Below, one piece after another: positions 13,301 through 25,480 of a stretch of DNA of 64,000 nt. Position 1 is the first letter of the stretch. Every line of letters starts with the position of its first letter. The stretch is from positions 16,041,547 through 16,105,546 of the forward strand of contig NC_135179.1 of NCBI RefSeq assembly GCF_041146795.1, written 5' to 3'. The DNA is from Maylandia zebra. Lineage: Eukaryota; Chordata; Actinopteri; Cichliformes; Cichlidae. The notes beneath the pieces are model-generated. The model searched no databases, was not told the origin of the DNA, and worked only from the letters and a program-made list of their open reading frames with translations. A program made the position numbers and the translations under genes.

Positions 13301-15103
13301 AGTTTCCAGCAACTGTCGCCTTAAGGCGCTTTATATTGTAAGTTACAGACTCCACAACATTAAAATGAAATAAAGTTTGTCTGTCCGTGCAAAATGATCT
13401 TCTGGCTGTGAGCTACTGTCTTCCAAATGCACAGTGTAAATACACAGATTATTTTGATCTGAATGACAGCCATGTGCATCATTGCAGGTGGATGAGATCT
13501 ACACAGTTCCAGAGGTGGGGACAGTGGTTGGAGGTACTCTATACAGGTCAGTATGTTGAAATTATTGTTTCATTACAGGTTAAGTGGGTTCTTTGTTTTT
13601 AACCCAGAAATCCCTCTGACTCGCTATTCTCTCTGGTCTTACAGTGGTATTTGCCGTGAAGGGGATCATCTTGTAGTAGGGCCCACAGACTCGGGTCAGT
13701 TCCACCAGTTGACCGTAGGCAGCATCCAAAGGAACCGCTCGGCATGCAGGGTGCTCAGGGCGGGCCAGGCTGCTACACTTGCTCTGGGCAACTTTGACCG
13801 CTCATTATTGCGCAAGGTCAGACTCAGAGCTTGTCTAAATTAGTGTTTTATTAGTTAATCACATTAAAAGTATAATATATCTATCTATTGGTTAATGTAA
13901 ATTGCAGTAAAAGAAACTTGGAATTTGAAATCATTATTTTCATACAAATCTGAACTATGTATGTACACCATCCATATGTTTTCCACTTACAGGGCATGGT
14001 GATGGTGAGCCCAGAGATGGATCCTACCATCTGCTGGATGTTTGAGGCTGAGATTGTCCTGCTTTTCCATGCCAAGACCTTCCACAAGGGCTTCCAGGTT
14101 ACTGTGCACATTGGCAATGTGAGACAAACTGCAACAGTGGAAGCAGTGTATGGCAAGGTTGGTCCATCCGCTGAGCTAAAATGCTCTCATTAACACAGAG
14201 AAAGTGAAAAAATGGTGTTTTCAAGGCAGGAGACACACTCATCAATAAATCCATGTTTGTCACAGGCTACGTGGTTTATTAACAGTGTGTAATGGCTGGT
14301 GACCAATGGAGTTAAATCCTCAGATGGGTGTTCAGATTTGTCGTGTAGAACATAATCCATTTCTTTCATGGTGAGCACAGTTGCTCCTCTCTTTTACAAC
14401 AGAAGTACTTCCTTCTGCTAGCTACAAGCAATCTATTGCCAGCTACAAGAGTACTTAAAGATGTGAAAGGCTCTGGGTAGGTGTATCTTGGTTTTCTCAC
14501 ATTATCAGTCTTTCAAACCAGGAATCCAAAAAACTATTCTGTTTAGTGTCTGCTCTGAAATGATACAGCAGTGATTCAAAACAAGAGAAACCAAGAATTT
14601 TGATACAATCCAGAATTATAACAAATCCTTTCTGGGATTTTTTTAAGGACTCTATTGGCACTACAGAGCTATTTTATTTGTTTGTTGAGTGTGTGCCCTT
14701 TAATCTTAATCTTGGTGTCACTATTCCACTGATTGATTTTAAAATTAAATCTGCAAGTTTAAAAGTGCAATTATATATACACAGAAACACTCATCTTTCA
14801 TTTAAAAGAACAGCCCACAGGTTAATTTCTAATTTAGTGCCACTAAAGCCTCTGCTGCTGTATTTGGCCCAGATCACCTATCTCATTAATAATCCTGCCT
14901 TTGTTTGATTCCTGTTCTCGTGCTACACCACTGTACAACAGGAGGAGCTGAGGACGGGAGAGAAAGCGGTGGTTCTCTTCAAGTTCATCAAGCATCCAGA
15001 ATATCTGAAGGTGGGAGCAAAGATTCTCTTCAGAGAGGGGGTAACCAAAGGTATCGGGCACGTCACCAAGCTGCTTCCCATCGTCGAGTACCAGCCATCC
15101 TAA
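4387..15103 (+). CDS. gtpbp2: GTP-binding protein 2 (translational GTPase family)
   Basis: Twelve exons: 4387-4581, 5560-5586, 5931-6115, 6227-6335, 6426-6623, 6852-7026, 12758-12977, 13107-13242, 13488-13546, 13645-13816, 13993-14157, 14942-15103. Together they code 600 residues (human GTPBP2 about 602) with no internal stop. The N-terminus is a Gly/Ser/Lys-rich low-complexity region. The GTPase core shows the P-loop GNVDSGKST (182-190), the G3 motif DLAGH (263-267) and SKVD (319-322) at G4, where Ser replaces the usual Asn. The C-terminal half has EF-Tu-like beta-barrel sequence, including GMVMVSPEM and [10 protein letters not shown]. The family is related to elongation factors; mammalian GTPBP2 takes part in ribosome rescue with Pelota. 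Exon 2 is a 27-base microexon. The C-terminus IVEYQPS diverges from what I recall of mammalian proteins. Intron 6 (5.7 kb) holds transposons. Confidence 0.95.
7038..8438. mobile_element. piggyBac-like non-autonomous element in gtpbp2 intron 6
   Basis: TTAA lies immediately outside both ends (7034-7037 and 8439-8442), the piggyBac target site. The ends resemble each other in inverted orientation: CCCTCAGAGGTCCTTA on the left and CCTTGGAGATCCTTA when the right end is read in reverse. No transposase is seen. The interior has a GC-rich segment (7360-7680) and a tandem duplication listed separately. Family assignment rests only on the ends and the TTAA. Confidence 0.45.
7741..8424. repeat. Two diverged direct repeats of about 320 bp
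   Basis: Positions 7741-8060 and 8097-8424 are direct copies sharing long stretches such as TGGTGCCAATCTTTG/AG, CATCTAAAGGCCTAATTATA and AGAAGTAGTTTTAAAAGACT. They lie inside the piggyBac-like element and differ by scattered substitutions and small indels. Confidence 0.75.
8443..10984. other. Middle part of gtpbp2 intron 6
   Basis: AT-rich intronic DNA. Two related segments near 9510-9750 and 9800-9930 both contain TTCACAAGGGGTTG/TTACTCACAAGGGGTTGTT and later CCTGACACAACCC or CCCGACACAGCCCCAAAGGG, so a short decayed repeat is probably duplicated here. No host exon is seen. Confidence 0.4.
10993..12389. mobile_element. hAT-type non-autonomous transposon in gtpbp2 intron 6
   Basis: The ends are perfect inverted repeats: TAGAGCTGGGCGATA opens the left end and TATCGCCCAGCTCTA closes the right, after diverged copies of ATCGCGATA-type sequence. 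The element is flanked by an exact 8-bp duplication, GTTTGTAG (10985-10992 and 12390-12397), which is the hAT signature. It is 1397 bp and shows no clear transposase. A segment from about 11533 starts GGCTACGTCCACACGTACACG and may be the end of a nested element. A 24-base poly-T run lies at about 12263-12287. Confidence 0.85.
13256..13346. repeat. Short interspersed repeat with AATTC tandem tract
   Basis: A tandem AATTC tract is followed by GATTTTATTTATAGAGCG and a palindromic GTCGCCTTAAGGCGC segment, a pattern I associate with a very common teleost interspersed repeat. It lies in gtpbp2 intron 8. Confidence 0.45.
14158..14941. other. gtpbp2 intron 11
   Basis: Last intron of gtpbp2, 784 bases, GT-AG bounded. 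Contains an open stretch near 14600-14880 without coding signature. Nothing else recognised. Confidence 0.5.
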
Positions 15104-16910
15104 AGACGAGATGAGGATGAGCCCTAACATTCTTCAGGCAACCACAGAACCAAACACCGTCCCACCTCAAAACAGAGTGCTTTAAAAACCACCTCCTGCT
15201 TTCTCCAAAGGCCACGCTGCCAAGTTCCCTTCACAGTAAAAGCCTTTTTGCGCGATTCTGTTGTCTCACCATGTTCCAAAGCTTTGTCACCTTCTTACAT
15301 TTTGTTCCTTAGAGCCTTTTCAGTACCTGCTGATATTTTCCATCTGCTTTGTATTGTTGAGGCTTAAAAAGTGTTGCTTTTCTTGGTACTGATGAGAAAC
15401 CTTTCATCCATATCTACAACACAATGACCAAGCATCATCTACCAAAGTTCGCTTTGGAAACTTTGAAAACTGCATTCTGGCCTTTACAAGGAGGTGCTGC
15501 TCACACAGTTTACACCTAAATGCACTGTTAATACATACTTCAACAATATGCTCACATGCATATTTGCACTGAGGTATAAACGCCAGCGATGATATACCCG
15601 TGCCAGGTAACTGTTTTTATAAACTCAACAGTTGCAGGTATGGAATGATTTCACACCAGTGTAACACAAGGCGCAAGTGTCACCGCCTCACAGCGCAGTG
15701 TCTGTGCAAAGTGCCTGACTGACAATTACAAACTTTTATATGCTCTTAAATCATCTCCTTGTCATAGTAACTGCTGTGTGAGCAGGTCAGAAGCTTCATT
15801 ATCTTGCGTTGAGCTTTGTTGTTTCATCACTTTTATGAAGATAACGGAGAGCATTGTGTGGTATGAAAAGCTAGAACATGGCCCAGTTTGTATGTCAGTC
15901 TGCCAGGATAACTCACATTGGCAATCACTTTTTAACTGTCACATTTATCAGTGAGAACTATTTTTTCTTTAATTCACAAGTACTGCCTCACAATAGGGCG
16001 GTAAGATGATAATGATCTTGCTGCCTGTCTTTCAAGTGCTTTAGTTACTCAGGTCAGTGTAGATATTGTATTAGACAGCATTCCACTTTCACAGAACGAC
16101 TCCAGTGGGACGTTGTTGCTAATTTGGGTCGAAAGGAGAACTGATGAAAAACAGATACTCCAGATTCTCCCAAAGCGATGCGTGTGATTACACATTAGTA
16201 TGTGGAACTGCCTACTGATGCAGCTTTATTTAAGAGCAATTATGTTAAAGGTACTTGATGTACTCTTCACTTAAGTTACTGATGTCACAAACTCGAAGGG
16301 GTTTAGCATAGTGCCTAATGGAACTCCTATTCAAGAAGCCTTCCATTACAGCCCATTGTTTTATAACTTAGTAAAAAAAATGAAGTTGGTGCTATTGGAA
16401 AACTTTTGATATTTAGAGGAAAAAAATGTAATAAGTGAACGTTAATTACTGCTCTGTTCACGCCTGCTGTTGGCCTCACCATCTGTCTTTCTATTGCATG
16501 TTGACGTGACTTATACGCGCATTCAAAGTTTGTATTGTTTTTTTGCACCGACATCATTGATGCACAGTGTGTGTGTGTGTGTGTGTGCAAGCAAAGACAG
16601 GTAAGCTAAGAATGCATTTCAACCAAAATATTTTATAGCATTTATAAAGAGTTCAGGTGTTAAAATTTGTTTTACCGCATCTCGGAAGATTTTTATAGAT
16701 TTGTAGTAGTTCTGGATTTTACAATTCATTCAAAGATTTTTCAGTCTTCTTCTTAACACCAGCTTATTTTCACTCTTTTGAAATCCTTTGAAGTCAGTTT
16801 TCCTTTTAATTCAACGTGTATTTTGATCATTTTCTGGGTGAAATGCAATATTTATGTACAGATCCAATTCGTGTATTATGATGTACATGAATAAAAGTTT
16901 TATTGTCACT
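15104..16910 (+). other. gtpbp2 3' untranslated region with poly(A) signal
   Basis: The region after the stop codon has no coding exon. An AATAAA at 16890-16895 followed by T-rich sequence and a TG-containing tract is a plausible polyadenylation site, giving a 3' UTR of about 1.8 kb. A short (GT)n run lies at 16568-16586. The extent is inferred from the signal only. Confidence 0.5.
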
Positions 16911-18629
16911 TTAGCAGCTGTTTAACAGTGTTTTTTCAAAGTAAAATGTGACATTGCAGTGTTTTAAACGATATATCCTATGTGAATAGATCATGACTTC
17001 CTTCACAATAGTTTTTTTTCCCTGGTTTGGCTCCTCCTATCCTGCTCTCCAGCTGATGCAAGAAAGTGCAAGCATAATTTAGCCATTCAGGTCTGTCAAT
17101 GGCTCTACAGGACAATAAGTTCACCACTGCAGAAAACATGAAGAGGATGACTCATCTATTTATGCTGCAATTGCACTCTTTGGAGTGGCAATCATGTCAA
17201 AGGTTGAACAAGCCATTGGGTTGTCTGTAATTTATGCCATTAAAGCTGCAACAGGAAAAAAAATTCTAATACAATAATACAAAAACTGTAATTTGGCAAC
17301 TGACAGGCCCTCTGACGTTATACGTCAGCTCCCTACCTGGACAACCACAGACACACAGAACCATGAACTACCACACACTTAGTGTATTTATGTTTTTACT
17401 TCTTTTTTTTTATAACACTTTATATTACTCACCTGATTTGGGCTGATTAGATTTAACGAGTGGAAATGGCCTCCATTGTGAGCCAAAGCCTTAAACATTG
17501 CTTGAATTATAATATCATTAAAAGTTATTATGGAAATATTTGTTTATTGGTGGTTTTTTGTTTTGTTTTTTACAGTGACACCAAAATCACACACACCCTT
17601 TGCTTTAATTCAATTAATCCAGCTGATACTTATTAGCTCATCCAGCTGAAGGGCCAATGAGCTTATGTCACAGTCAGGCATCTGTCCATACTGAACAATA
17701 ATCCTTCCTCTGAGGCTATTGTTCAGATTTTACAATAACTCAGACACAATAATCATCTAATAGATCTTCAACCAAATTCTGCTCCGGGTCAGGGTCAGAT
17801 GTGTCATTTCACAGGCAATAACCTGTGAATTGTAATGGATTTTGAGCCAGAGGAGCTGCTACATTATTGACCTGATTGATCTTTTATAACATTTCAATCT
17901 GCCCTCCGCTACATTATTTTATGAGTTATCAGCTCATCTTGTACCAGTCCATGATGTAGGCTGTGAGCTCGGCCATGGCAATATAAATTTACATTTGTGA
18001 AGTTAGCAATATCCTTGTGATAAAGGATGACAAGTTCAGGGCTACTTTTGTCACATTTGTTCTTATAGAAACCTAAAAGGCTTGCTCACAAGGGTGTGTG
18101 GTTTCCTATGTGAATCTGAGTCTTCTATGTAAATGTACTTAGTTGTGTTTGGAAAACTCATTGACACCAAGAGTATTTCAAATACTACCTTCTTGTCTTA
18201 CAAATCACAATCATGTGCCCCTCTCTCTTTCTTACTAGAACACTTCATACTGTTGATCGAGTGAGGATTTCTGCTCTACATTCAACTAACTAGTGTCATC
18301 TGCTGGTAAGTCAAAGTACTACAGCATACTGCATGTTACTAGGATGAGTAAAACGAATCTTTAATACACTCTGCTTTAAAAAAAAATGTCTCTTAATAAT
18401 ATTGTCTTTTTATTTATCATTAAAAAGTAAATTAAATAAATCAAATAAATAAGATTTTTTGATTTTTTTTTTTATACACATTGTTATCATCACCCAACTT
18501 CAACATTGAAAGCAGAAAAGTTTTAATGTACTGTTTAGGATATGGCTTTGTAAACAAACATTTTTTAAAATGTACATAATCAGAACTACGTTTGAGTTTA
18601 ATTTAAAACTGCGGTTCTGCATTAGATCT
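16911..18629. other. Intergenic DNA between convergent gtpbp2 and polh
   Basis: No exon or well-defined transposon is recognised. It should contain the polh 3' UTR at its right end; an AT-rich tract with several AATAAA-like strings in reverse orientation lies at about 18380-18480. Some sequence around 17030-17280 may be a decayed repeat, but I cannot assign it. Confidence 0.35.
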
Positions 18630-21600
18630 TCAGTTTTTCTTGAAGAATGAATCCAGAGTGCCCGTGCTTGCACTTTGGGAGCGGGGTCTTTTTGGTGCTG
18701 GTCCCGACTGGCCTCTTGTTTTAGTCTTGCCCCGAGAGGAGTGGGCTGTGTCTGCTGCTGCTGCTCTGAGAGGATTCATAGCGGTACCGGAAGAAGAAGA
18801 GGAAGTGATGGTTGATGTGCCTGAAGAGAAGGACTGCTGGAGGTCCAGAGCAAAATGATAGTCATTGTGTTCTGGCATTTCCCACGCTAACACCTCCTGA
18901 CCACAGCGTTCACAGCTCATCAGATCTTCACTGGCCACAGTGGGAGGAGGGTGATTTGACTCCACATTAATGTCCAGTTCATTCCTTAACTCCTCACTTG
19001 CCGACTCATGAGATGCATTCTCTGAGCTAAGTTTTGACTCCAAGCCTGATGCCACAACAACAATGTCTTTGGTGTCTTCCTCATCAACGGGACCTGGCAT
19101 TTGTCCGTTTTCAGGCTTGTTCAGTGCTGACCCTGAAACCTGGAGGCTTTTTTCAATGGTCTTCTTGTGAAAGAAAGAGGAAATGCCTGGGTGGGGGCTG
19201 GATGAACCAATTTTGGACTGAGAAACAGGTGTAAAAGAGGAAGCAGGACAGACAGCGTCTGACTTCAACTGACTAACAGAAACAGAAGTATTGTGAAGCG
19301 AGGAAGCTGGGTGACCTTCATTGCTGTGTGTACCAGAATCCTCTTCATCATCATCATCATCATCCTCCTTTCTAACCTTCTGTTTTTGTTTCTCAACTGC
19401 CTTTTGAAAAAAGGACTGGATGGAGCCGGTTTGTTTACACGGGGAGACATTTTTTGGTTCACAGGGTGGCTGCGTTGAAGTGCTATCACTGGAAAGAAAG
19501 CCAGCGATCCCCCCCGCTGATGAAACATCGCTGAATTTACTAGCTGAGAGGTATAACATGCTGAGGGGTGGAGTCCTGGGGACATGATGGAAGACAGTTT
19601 AAATTAAAAAATTTAAATAAATAAATAAATAAAAATCACAGAACATCCCTTTGGCAAATTACTTTAAACCCTCTGCAGTATCCTGTTCTAATTACCATGC
19701 AGCCTGATGGTTTCCTGCTGTGTTCAGACTCTTGATAATGGCAAAGGTGTCGCTGGATATTTTGGTCGCCTCGTAGCGCACTAAAGCACAACATCTAGAG
19801 AAGCTGCTCATCCTCTTGTCGCCAAGCTGACGTACACCAACTGTCAGCATTTTAGCCACACGACCGTTCTATAAGAAATTAAAGGAACTGAGCTGAAAAT
19901 AGTTGCATTTACGGGATTTGGCACTAATGTGAAACCCAACTGAAGAAAATATGGGTTAATGAGGGAAAAGAACTAAATTACACAACCAAGTATTGTGTCT
20001 TACCACTTCTCTGTCCTTGGTCAGCCTCTCCTCTAACTCAAGAGCCAGTTGATGAAGCCAGTACTGTACCTGCACAAATACAAATACTTTAAAAATGCTT
20101 GTGGAACACACTGAAAGAGCACAGAAACATTGGCTCTACCTGTTCTTTAGTAGCCAGCGATGTCTTCCCAGGAAAGTTTTTACTGCAGCCAATGGACTTT
20201 GGAAGCTGTCTTGGTTTCACAGCTTCAAAATCAATCCCCCGGCACAAGTCGTACAGCCACTGACTACATTAAACAAGGAAGCAGGATAAAGTTTAACGTC
20301 CCTGTAGTGCAGAAGGGTTTCCAAAATTACAAAGTTTCTTTTCTGAAGCAGAAGTTCAAGTACAGAAGTTCAGAAATGTTTAAGGAAGTTTAAAAGTGCA
20401 AAACTACTTGTTATTATTTTAATAACACCATGTGATTACTTTCTTAAGCAAGTTATGTCACCATTATCAAAATGATAGTGTTTGAAGGCATTTCTGGCTC
20501 TCTCACCCTGTTTTTTCTCCAAAGTGCTGCTCCAACTGAGCCTTAGAGAAGCGAGTGAGATCGCCCATGTTCTCTATTCCCAGAGTTTCTGTGATTGAAG
20601 TTCCCAGCTTACCCCCCAGGTTACGGCTGCAGGGAAATAAATAATACAAGAGGACAGGGTTTAATTTTAAGTTTTTGCTGCCACTCTGTCAATGTAAGCG
20701 ATGACATAACTAAACTTACATCTTGCCAATGGGGAGACTGCTGAAAAGTTCTGTCACAGAGTCCAGAGGAAGAACAGTTTGTCTGTTGGGCTTGTTCAGA
20801 CCACAGGCTAGTTTAGCCAATACCTTGGAAAGGTGAGCGGTAAATGATTATCTCTGCAAACACAGTTACCAGTCTGAGACTATTAAATAGGAGTTTATCC
20901 TACCTTATTGTGTGATATTCCTGCAGAACAACTGAAACCTGTGTGTTTCTCCACAGCTGCTCTCATTTCCTCAACAATCAGTGCTCCAACAGTTAGCTGC
21001 AGTTCTGCAGAGTTCTGCTCACCCACTGACGGGAACGTTAAAGATTCCAGCCACTGCTGGAGACCTCTGGATCGCTGTTCCTCTGAGCACAAACATGATG
21101 TTGTTAGGAGGATAAAGCCTGCCAGAGTTTTTTAGCTGTTATTCTTCGACAGCTTTCTGTGTCAACTGCAGAAACAACTCATTGGGTAACTGAAGTTAGC
21201 TTACAGCCTACCTTTATCCAACACAGTGTCCTCTGCAGAGTCTTCAGCTGCAGGTGAACTTTGTGGGTACCCCTGGATGTAGGTAGTTCTCAAGAGTGAA
21301 GTTTCGATTTGTTTGTCAGTCATATTTTTCAGTCGCTGCTGGACAGCAGCAGTCAAATCCATGTAGGCCTCATCAATGCTAGCTCTCTCAATCACAGCAA
21401 AGCGAGACATGACCTCAATCACCTCCACACTCGCCTCTCTGTAACTACAAAGGGGACAGAAAGAAGATATTTGCAGTACAGCTTTGGCCATAAGGATTTA
21501 AGACAATTCAAAAAATAATCGTAAATTTAATTAAAGACAATGTTGATCGAGTGTTGATCCAAAGATTTAATGTTGATCCAATTAAAAAGAGGAAGTCTCT

Positions 21601-23024
21601 GGGGATGTACATCAGCAGCAGCACTTACTTTGTCAAGTCAGCCTTGCCATGAGACTCACGCACTCGTGCCACCTGGAGGTCTGGGCACAGTTTTTTTGCA
21701 TCATCCACCCACATGTTCCTGGTGACACCATGAGCCCTGGCCTCGTAGCTCACAGCTATAATACTAAGAAACAATAACATTTAGTCAAAGATCACAAAAA
21801 AAAAAAATCATAAAGTGTGAAAACATTTTAGAAGGATGTCTAAGCGGTTATTTGTGGGACATGAGGGCGGGTGAGTTGCCAACACAGAGACATCAATTCA
21901 AATGGTCAATGCAACTGAACACACGCAGTCGTGGGAACGAATTCACCAGTGGGTTACAAAGAGAGAGGGGAATGTTTAAATTCTCTGTAATCTAGTCAAC
22001 ATTCTGTTTTACAGAGTATTTCATTATTTCAAAATCTGCTGCTCTACTGGCATTTTCTCCCCTAACACCAACTATATGGTTTACAGAGAATGGTCTGAAA
22101 AAAGAGAAAATAAAGCTGCAGTTTTCTGGGTGAAAGTGCCTTGTGCAACTAAGAGGTCAAAGAAAATGGCTTCACGCTGATAGGAAGGCAACAGGAACTC
22201 AAATTCAAATAACCACTCAACTAAGTTATGCAAAAAAAAAAACATTTTTAAACACAAAAAACGATGAACCTTGAAGCAGATGGGCTACAGCCACGTAAGA
22301 CCACAGCAGGTGCCACTTCTGTCAGCTAAAAAAACAGGAAACTAAAGCTACAGTTCACATGGGCTCACCAAAATTAGACAAGAAATGACCAATAGGACAG
22401 TGTTGCCTGGTCTGATGTGATTCAGGTTGGTGGTGGTGGTGTAATGTTGTGGTTTTTTTAGCAGAGTTTGTGCCCCTTAGTACAAACTGAGCATCGTTTA
22501 AACAGCACGGCCTACCATGTCCATCCCTTTATGACTACAGTATAACCATGTTCTGATGGGTGCTTCCAGCGGGATAACACACCACGTCACAAACCTCAAA
22601 TCATCTCAAACTGGTTCCTTGAACATGCCAGTGAGTTCACTGCACTCGAATGACTTCCACAGTCACCAGATATCAGTCCACTAGAGCAACCTTTGGCTTT
22701 TTCATCAACCTTTTAACTCGATTTACACGAATACGAACAGGATGTACGTAAGGCACACCAGAAAAAGAAAACTTTCGTAACTTTAGCTTTAGGAACCTAA
22801 GTCACCCACAGACCCAGGTTTTGTGTCACGGCTAGGTGTTTCAATTGCGTCGATCACAAAAACGGTATCTCTGTGTCAGAAACTCACCTGCCTCCTTTCC
22901 ACGTCTTGTACTGGGCCACCACACAGGGAGTATTCCTCAGAGCTGGATTCAGCCTCTGCTCCACCTGCACGTAAAAGCAGTCCATGTCTACCAACGCCAC
23001 CACCCTCTCCTTCCCGTACTCCAT
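18630..23024 (-). CDS. polh: DNA polymerase eta (translesion Y-family polymerase)
   Basis: Ten minus-strand exons: 23024-22888, 21763-21629, 21444-21212, 21082-20904, 20823-20720, 20626-20507, 20263-20140, 20069-20004, 19868-19696 and 19575-18630, coding 738 residues (human 713). The catalytic acids fall at the human positions: D13 in VALVDMD, and D115/E116 in SIDEAY. The palm, fingers, thumb and little-finger domains fill about 1-430. The tail has a PIP-like QSFFQK (477-482), a run of acidic residues (495-503), SSFFHK (about 557), a UBZ zinc finger with C645, C648, H660 and H664, a basic KRPRSQ, and a terminal PIP-like LDSFFKKN. These bind PCNA and ubiquitin at stalled forks; the enzyme copies past UV dimers. 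It faces gtpbp2 tail to tail. Confidence 0.96.
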
Positions 23025-23612
23025 TATTAACGATGAAAATCTGTCGGTGGTGCTAAGATATGTGTCCGCTTCTTGGCGGGGCTGTTAATTCACAGCTGTC
23101 ATCAGAACTGAAAGTTCGGTGGACTTGAACGGACCGCCAAAATACACATCGATCGCTTTGCATTTCGAGGGTTACATAAATACGTCATCAACAGTCGACG
23201 AAGAAGTCCCTTGGTAATATCGTCATCACTGAAGAAAACCAGAACTTATGTCATTCTACAGTTGCCTGCACATCGAAATTAGCTACCAAGACCACAAAGG
23301 TGCAAGAAAGTGACCAGATTCAAAACAACAATATAAAAACACTATATACACAATGTATAAGTTACAAGAAACACTGTGGGGCTGTATACAAGGGCATCCA
23401 TAATATATTAAGGGCGGAAGGGCATTTGGTGATAGTTAGTGACACTTGCAAAATATGGAAAATGCAATATATTAATAGTGTCATTCTGAAATATTTTAAA
23501 AGCTGAAGTCTTCCTTTTTCGCCTTCTCCCTTTAGTGACCATCACATCGGATCATCTGCCTTCATTTCCTGATTACTCCAAATGAAAATCCCAAAAAGTA
23601 AATTGTGTTCTG
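23025..23612. other. Upstream flank of polh
   Basis: Contains the presumed polh promoter immediately right of the start codon; the first 200 bases are moderately GC-rich with CpGs. Further right the sequence is AT-rich with no coding feature recognised. Confidence 0.35.
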
Positions 23613-23815
23613 TGGGAGAAACGTTTTCGTCACTCATCCGAATTACTACTTCAGTTTCAGCTGAAGTAGCATATTAAAAACAGCATGAAACTGACCTCAC
23701 ATCGTTTCGTCAGTCATTATGCAAATCTACTGTTTATAAGGTTGGGGAAACTAGCAGTCACCTGAGACTGAAAATGTCAATTGGATAAGTAAAAAAACGT
23801 TTCTCCCACTTGAAA
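23613..23815. repeat. Degenerate foldback repeat
   Basis: Two inverted arms of roughly 50 bases: the left starts GTGGGAGAAACGTTTTCGTC and runs through CTACTTCAGTTTCAG; the right, read in reverse, starts GTGGGAGAAACGTTTTTTTA and runs through TTTTCAGTCTCAG. The arm core (AAACGTTT, TCATCC, CTTCAGT) resembles the arms of the foldback at about 35 kb, so both probably belong to related families. Confidence 0.6.
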
Positions 23816-23879
23816 TGCTACTTCCCACAACTTAGACATTCACATTACTCACACTCTCATTACACATACATATAGGATC

Positions 23880-25480
23880 TTGGGGGTGGGCACGATATAC
23901 GGAGTCCAAATTACCATCAGGGTGTACACCTCACCCCTGGCGTCGTTGCCCACCTCTCAATTTTGAATACACGTAGACATTGAGGGCTAGCAGGAGGGAC
24001 TATGCGCTTACCTGCTGCTCTCTGGCAGGTAGCTCCATGGCCTCCTGGGTTTTAAATGCACCTTAGAACACACATGCATCAACACTACAATGAGTGGGTG
24101 GAGGGAGGTTTGGAGTCTTCTCCCACCCCCGTTCTCTGCGGCCTGCTGGAGCGGGGGGGCTAGGAGGAGAAGTTGGCCGTCCGACTGCGGTCTGGAGTGT
24201 GGGGCCTCCCTGCTGCTGCGGAGTCGGGGCGGTCTGCCTCTCCCCACCGCAGGGAAAAGGGAAACACCACCTGGGTCTGGGTGCAGTTCCCCCCTCCAGG
24301 GGCAAGGGTACCTAGACCCAGTTCGTAGAGTACGCTTGGGGAGTGTGATCATGTGTACAGCGTCTCTTTATGTCTGTCTCCACGTTGGTTGAGTGTGGAG
24401 TAAGTGCATATGAGAGCATGAGGGTGGGAATGGATGTTTGTGTCTGTGTGTGCCTGTATGTCTGTGTCTATATGTCAGGTTGGGTATCAGACGCCACCTC
24501 TCCGGGGACATCTCAGGCCCTCCAAGGTTTGGAGGCCTATCTCCACCCACCACCACTTCCCCTGCCAGTGGCGGACTCCCTCAGGTGTCGGTGCGTTGGT
24601 GGTTCTTTGTGTCTGGGGGTGGGCGTCCGGGTACACACCGGCTCACTCCTTGGCGGCCGCTTATCGGGGCCTGGAGCCTGGGGCTCGCTCGGGCCACTTC
24701 GGAGGTGGGGTGTCCCCGGCCTCTCGGCCTGGGGCTCGGTCACTCAGGCACAGCTGGCTGCCGGCGGAGCTCACGGGCGCGTCACTGCAACTCCCCCTGG
24801 CTTCTGCTCCGCGGCTGCTGAGTGAGCCCTCATCTGGGACTCTCCTCAGCTCTTACTGGGACAGTGGCGTGGCTGCCCCTCTGTTGGTCTTCCTTGGTCT
24901 CTTGTGTTCTGGGGGCCTCTGGATGTCTGGAGTTTTGATCTCCTCCATACCTGCTTCATACCCTGGAGGACGGGGCTGTGCACACTCCCTAGCAGATCGT
25001 TACATGGAGAAACCTTTGGAATGCAAGCATGCTGATCCACACAGGTATGCACACAGGTGTACACACGGGTATTCACAGACGCGGACTACAGCTTTCTTGG
25101 CTGCTGCCTCAAAGCACATTGTGCGCTGTCTATCTTGCGTGCTGCACAATATCGTTTATTATTTAGTATCTACTGATATCTACTGCTAGCTAGTTTATTG
25201 TGATGGTGCCGTTTTTTTTATTACGTTGCTCTTTGTTGTTTGCTTTCTCTTCTGTTTTTTTTCTCCATACAGGTGACCCAGGTGTTTTGTTTCTTTTTGT
25301 TTGTTTGTTTGTTTTTTCTTTCTTCCCCCCCTTCTCACCGTCTTTTCTCCCCTTTGGTTTTCTTTCTCTCCCTCTCTTTCTTTCATTCTTTCTCCCTGTC
25401 CTATCCCCCAGTCATGTCTGTCCCGTTTGTAGCAACTGAAAATAAAATAAATTCATAATTATAATAAAGGTCAATCAAAT
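23880..25480. repeat. GC-rich interspersed repeat, unclassified
   Basis: Base composition changes sharply: about 24.0-25.0 kb is rich in G and C, with GGGG/CCCC strings, tandem TGTGTG/CTGTCTG strings and CA-rich tracts near 25050, then a pyrimidine-rich tract at 25200-25410 and AATAAAATAAA near 25440. Several overlapping open frames occur on both strands, none with a recognisable domain and all of low complexity. It looks like a transposon-derived block, perhaps the 5' or 3' part of a LINE. I cannot name a family. Confidence 0.4.

Noticed and set aside
24370-25189. Overlapping open frames up to 251 codons in the GC-rich block
   Set aside because: All are low in complexity, overlap on both strands, lack any domain and lie in a repeat-like block; high GC alone makes long frames.
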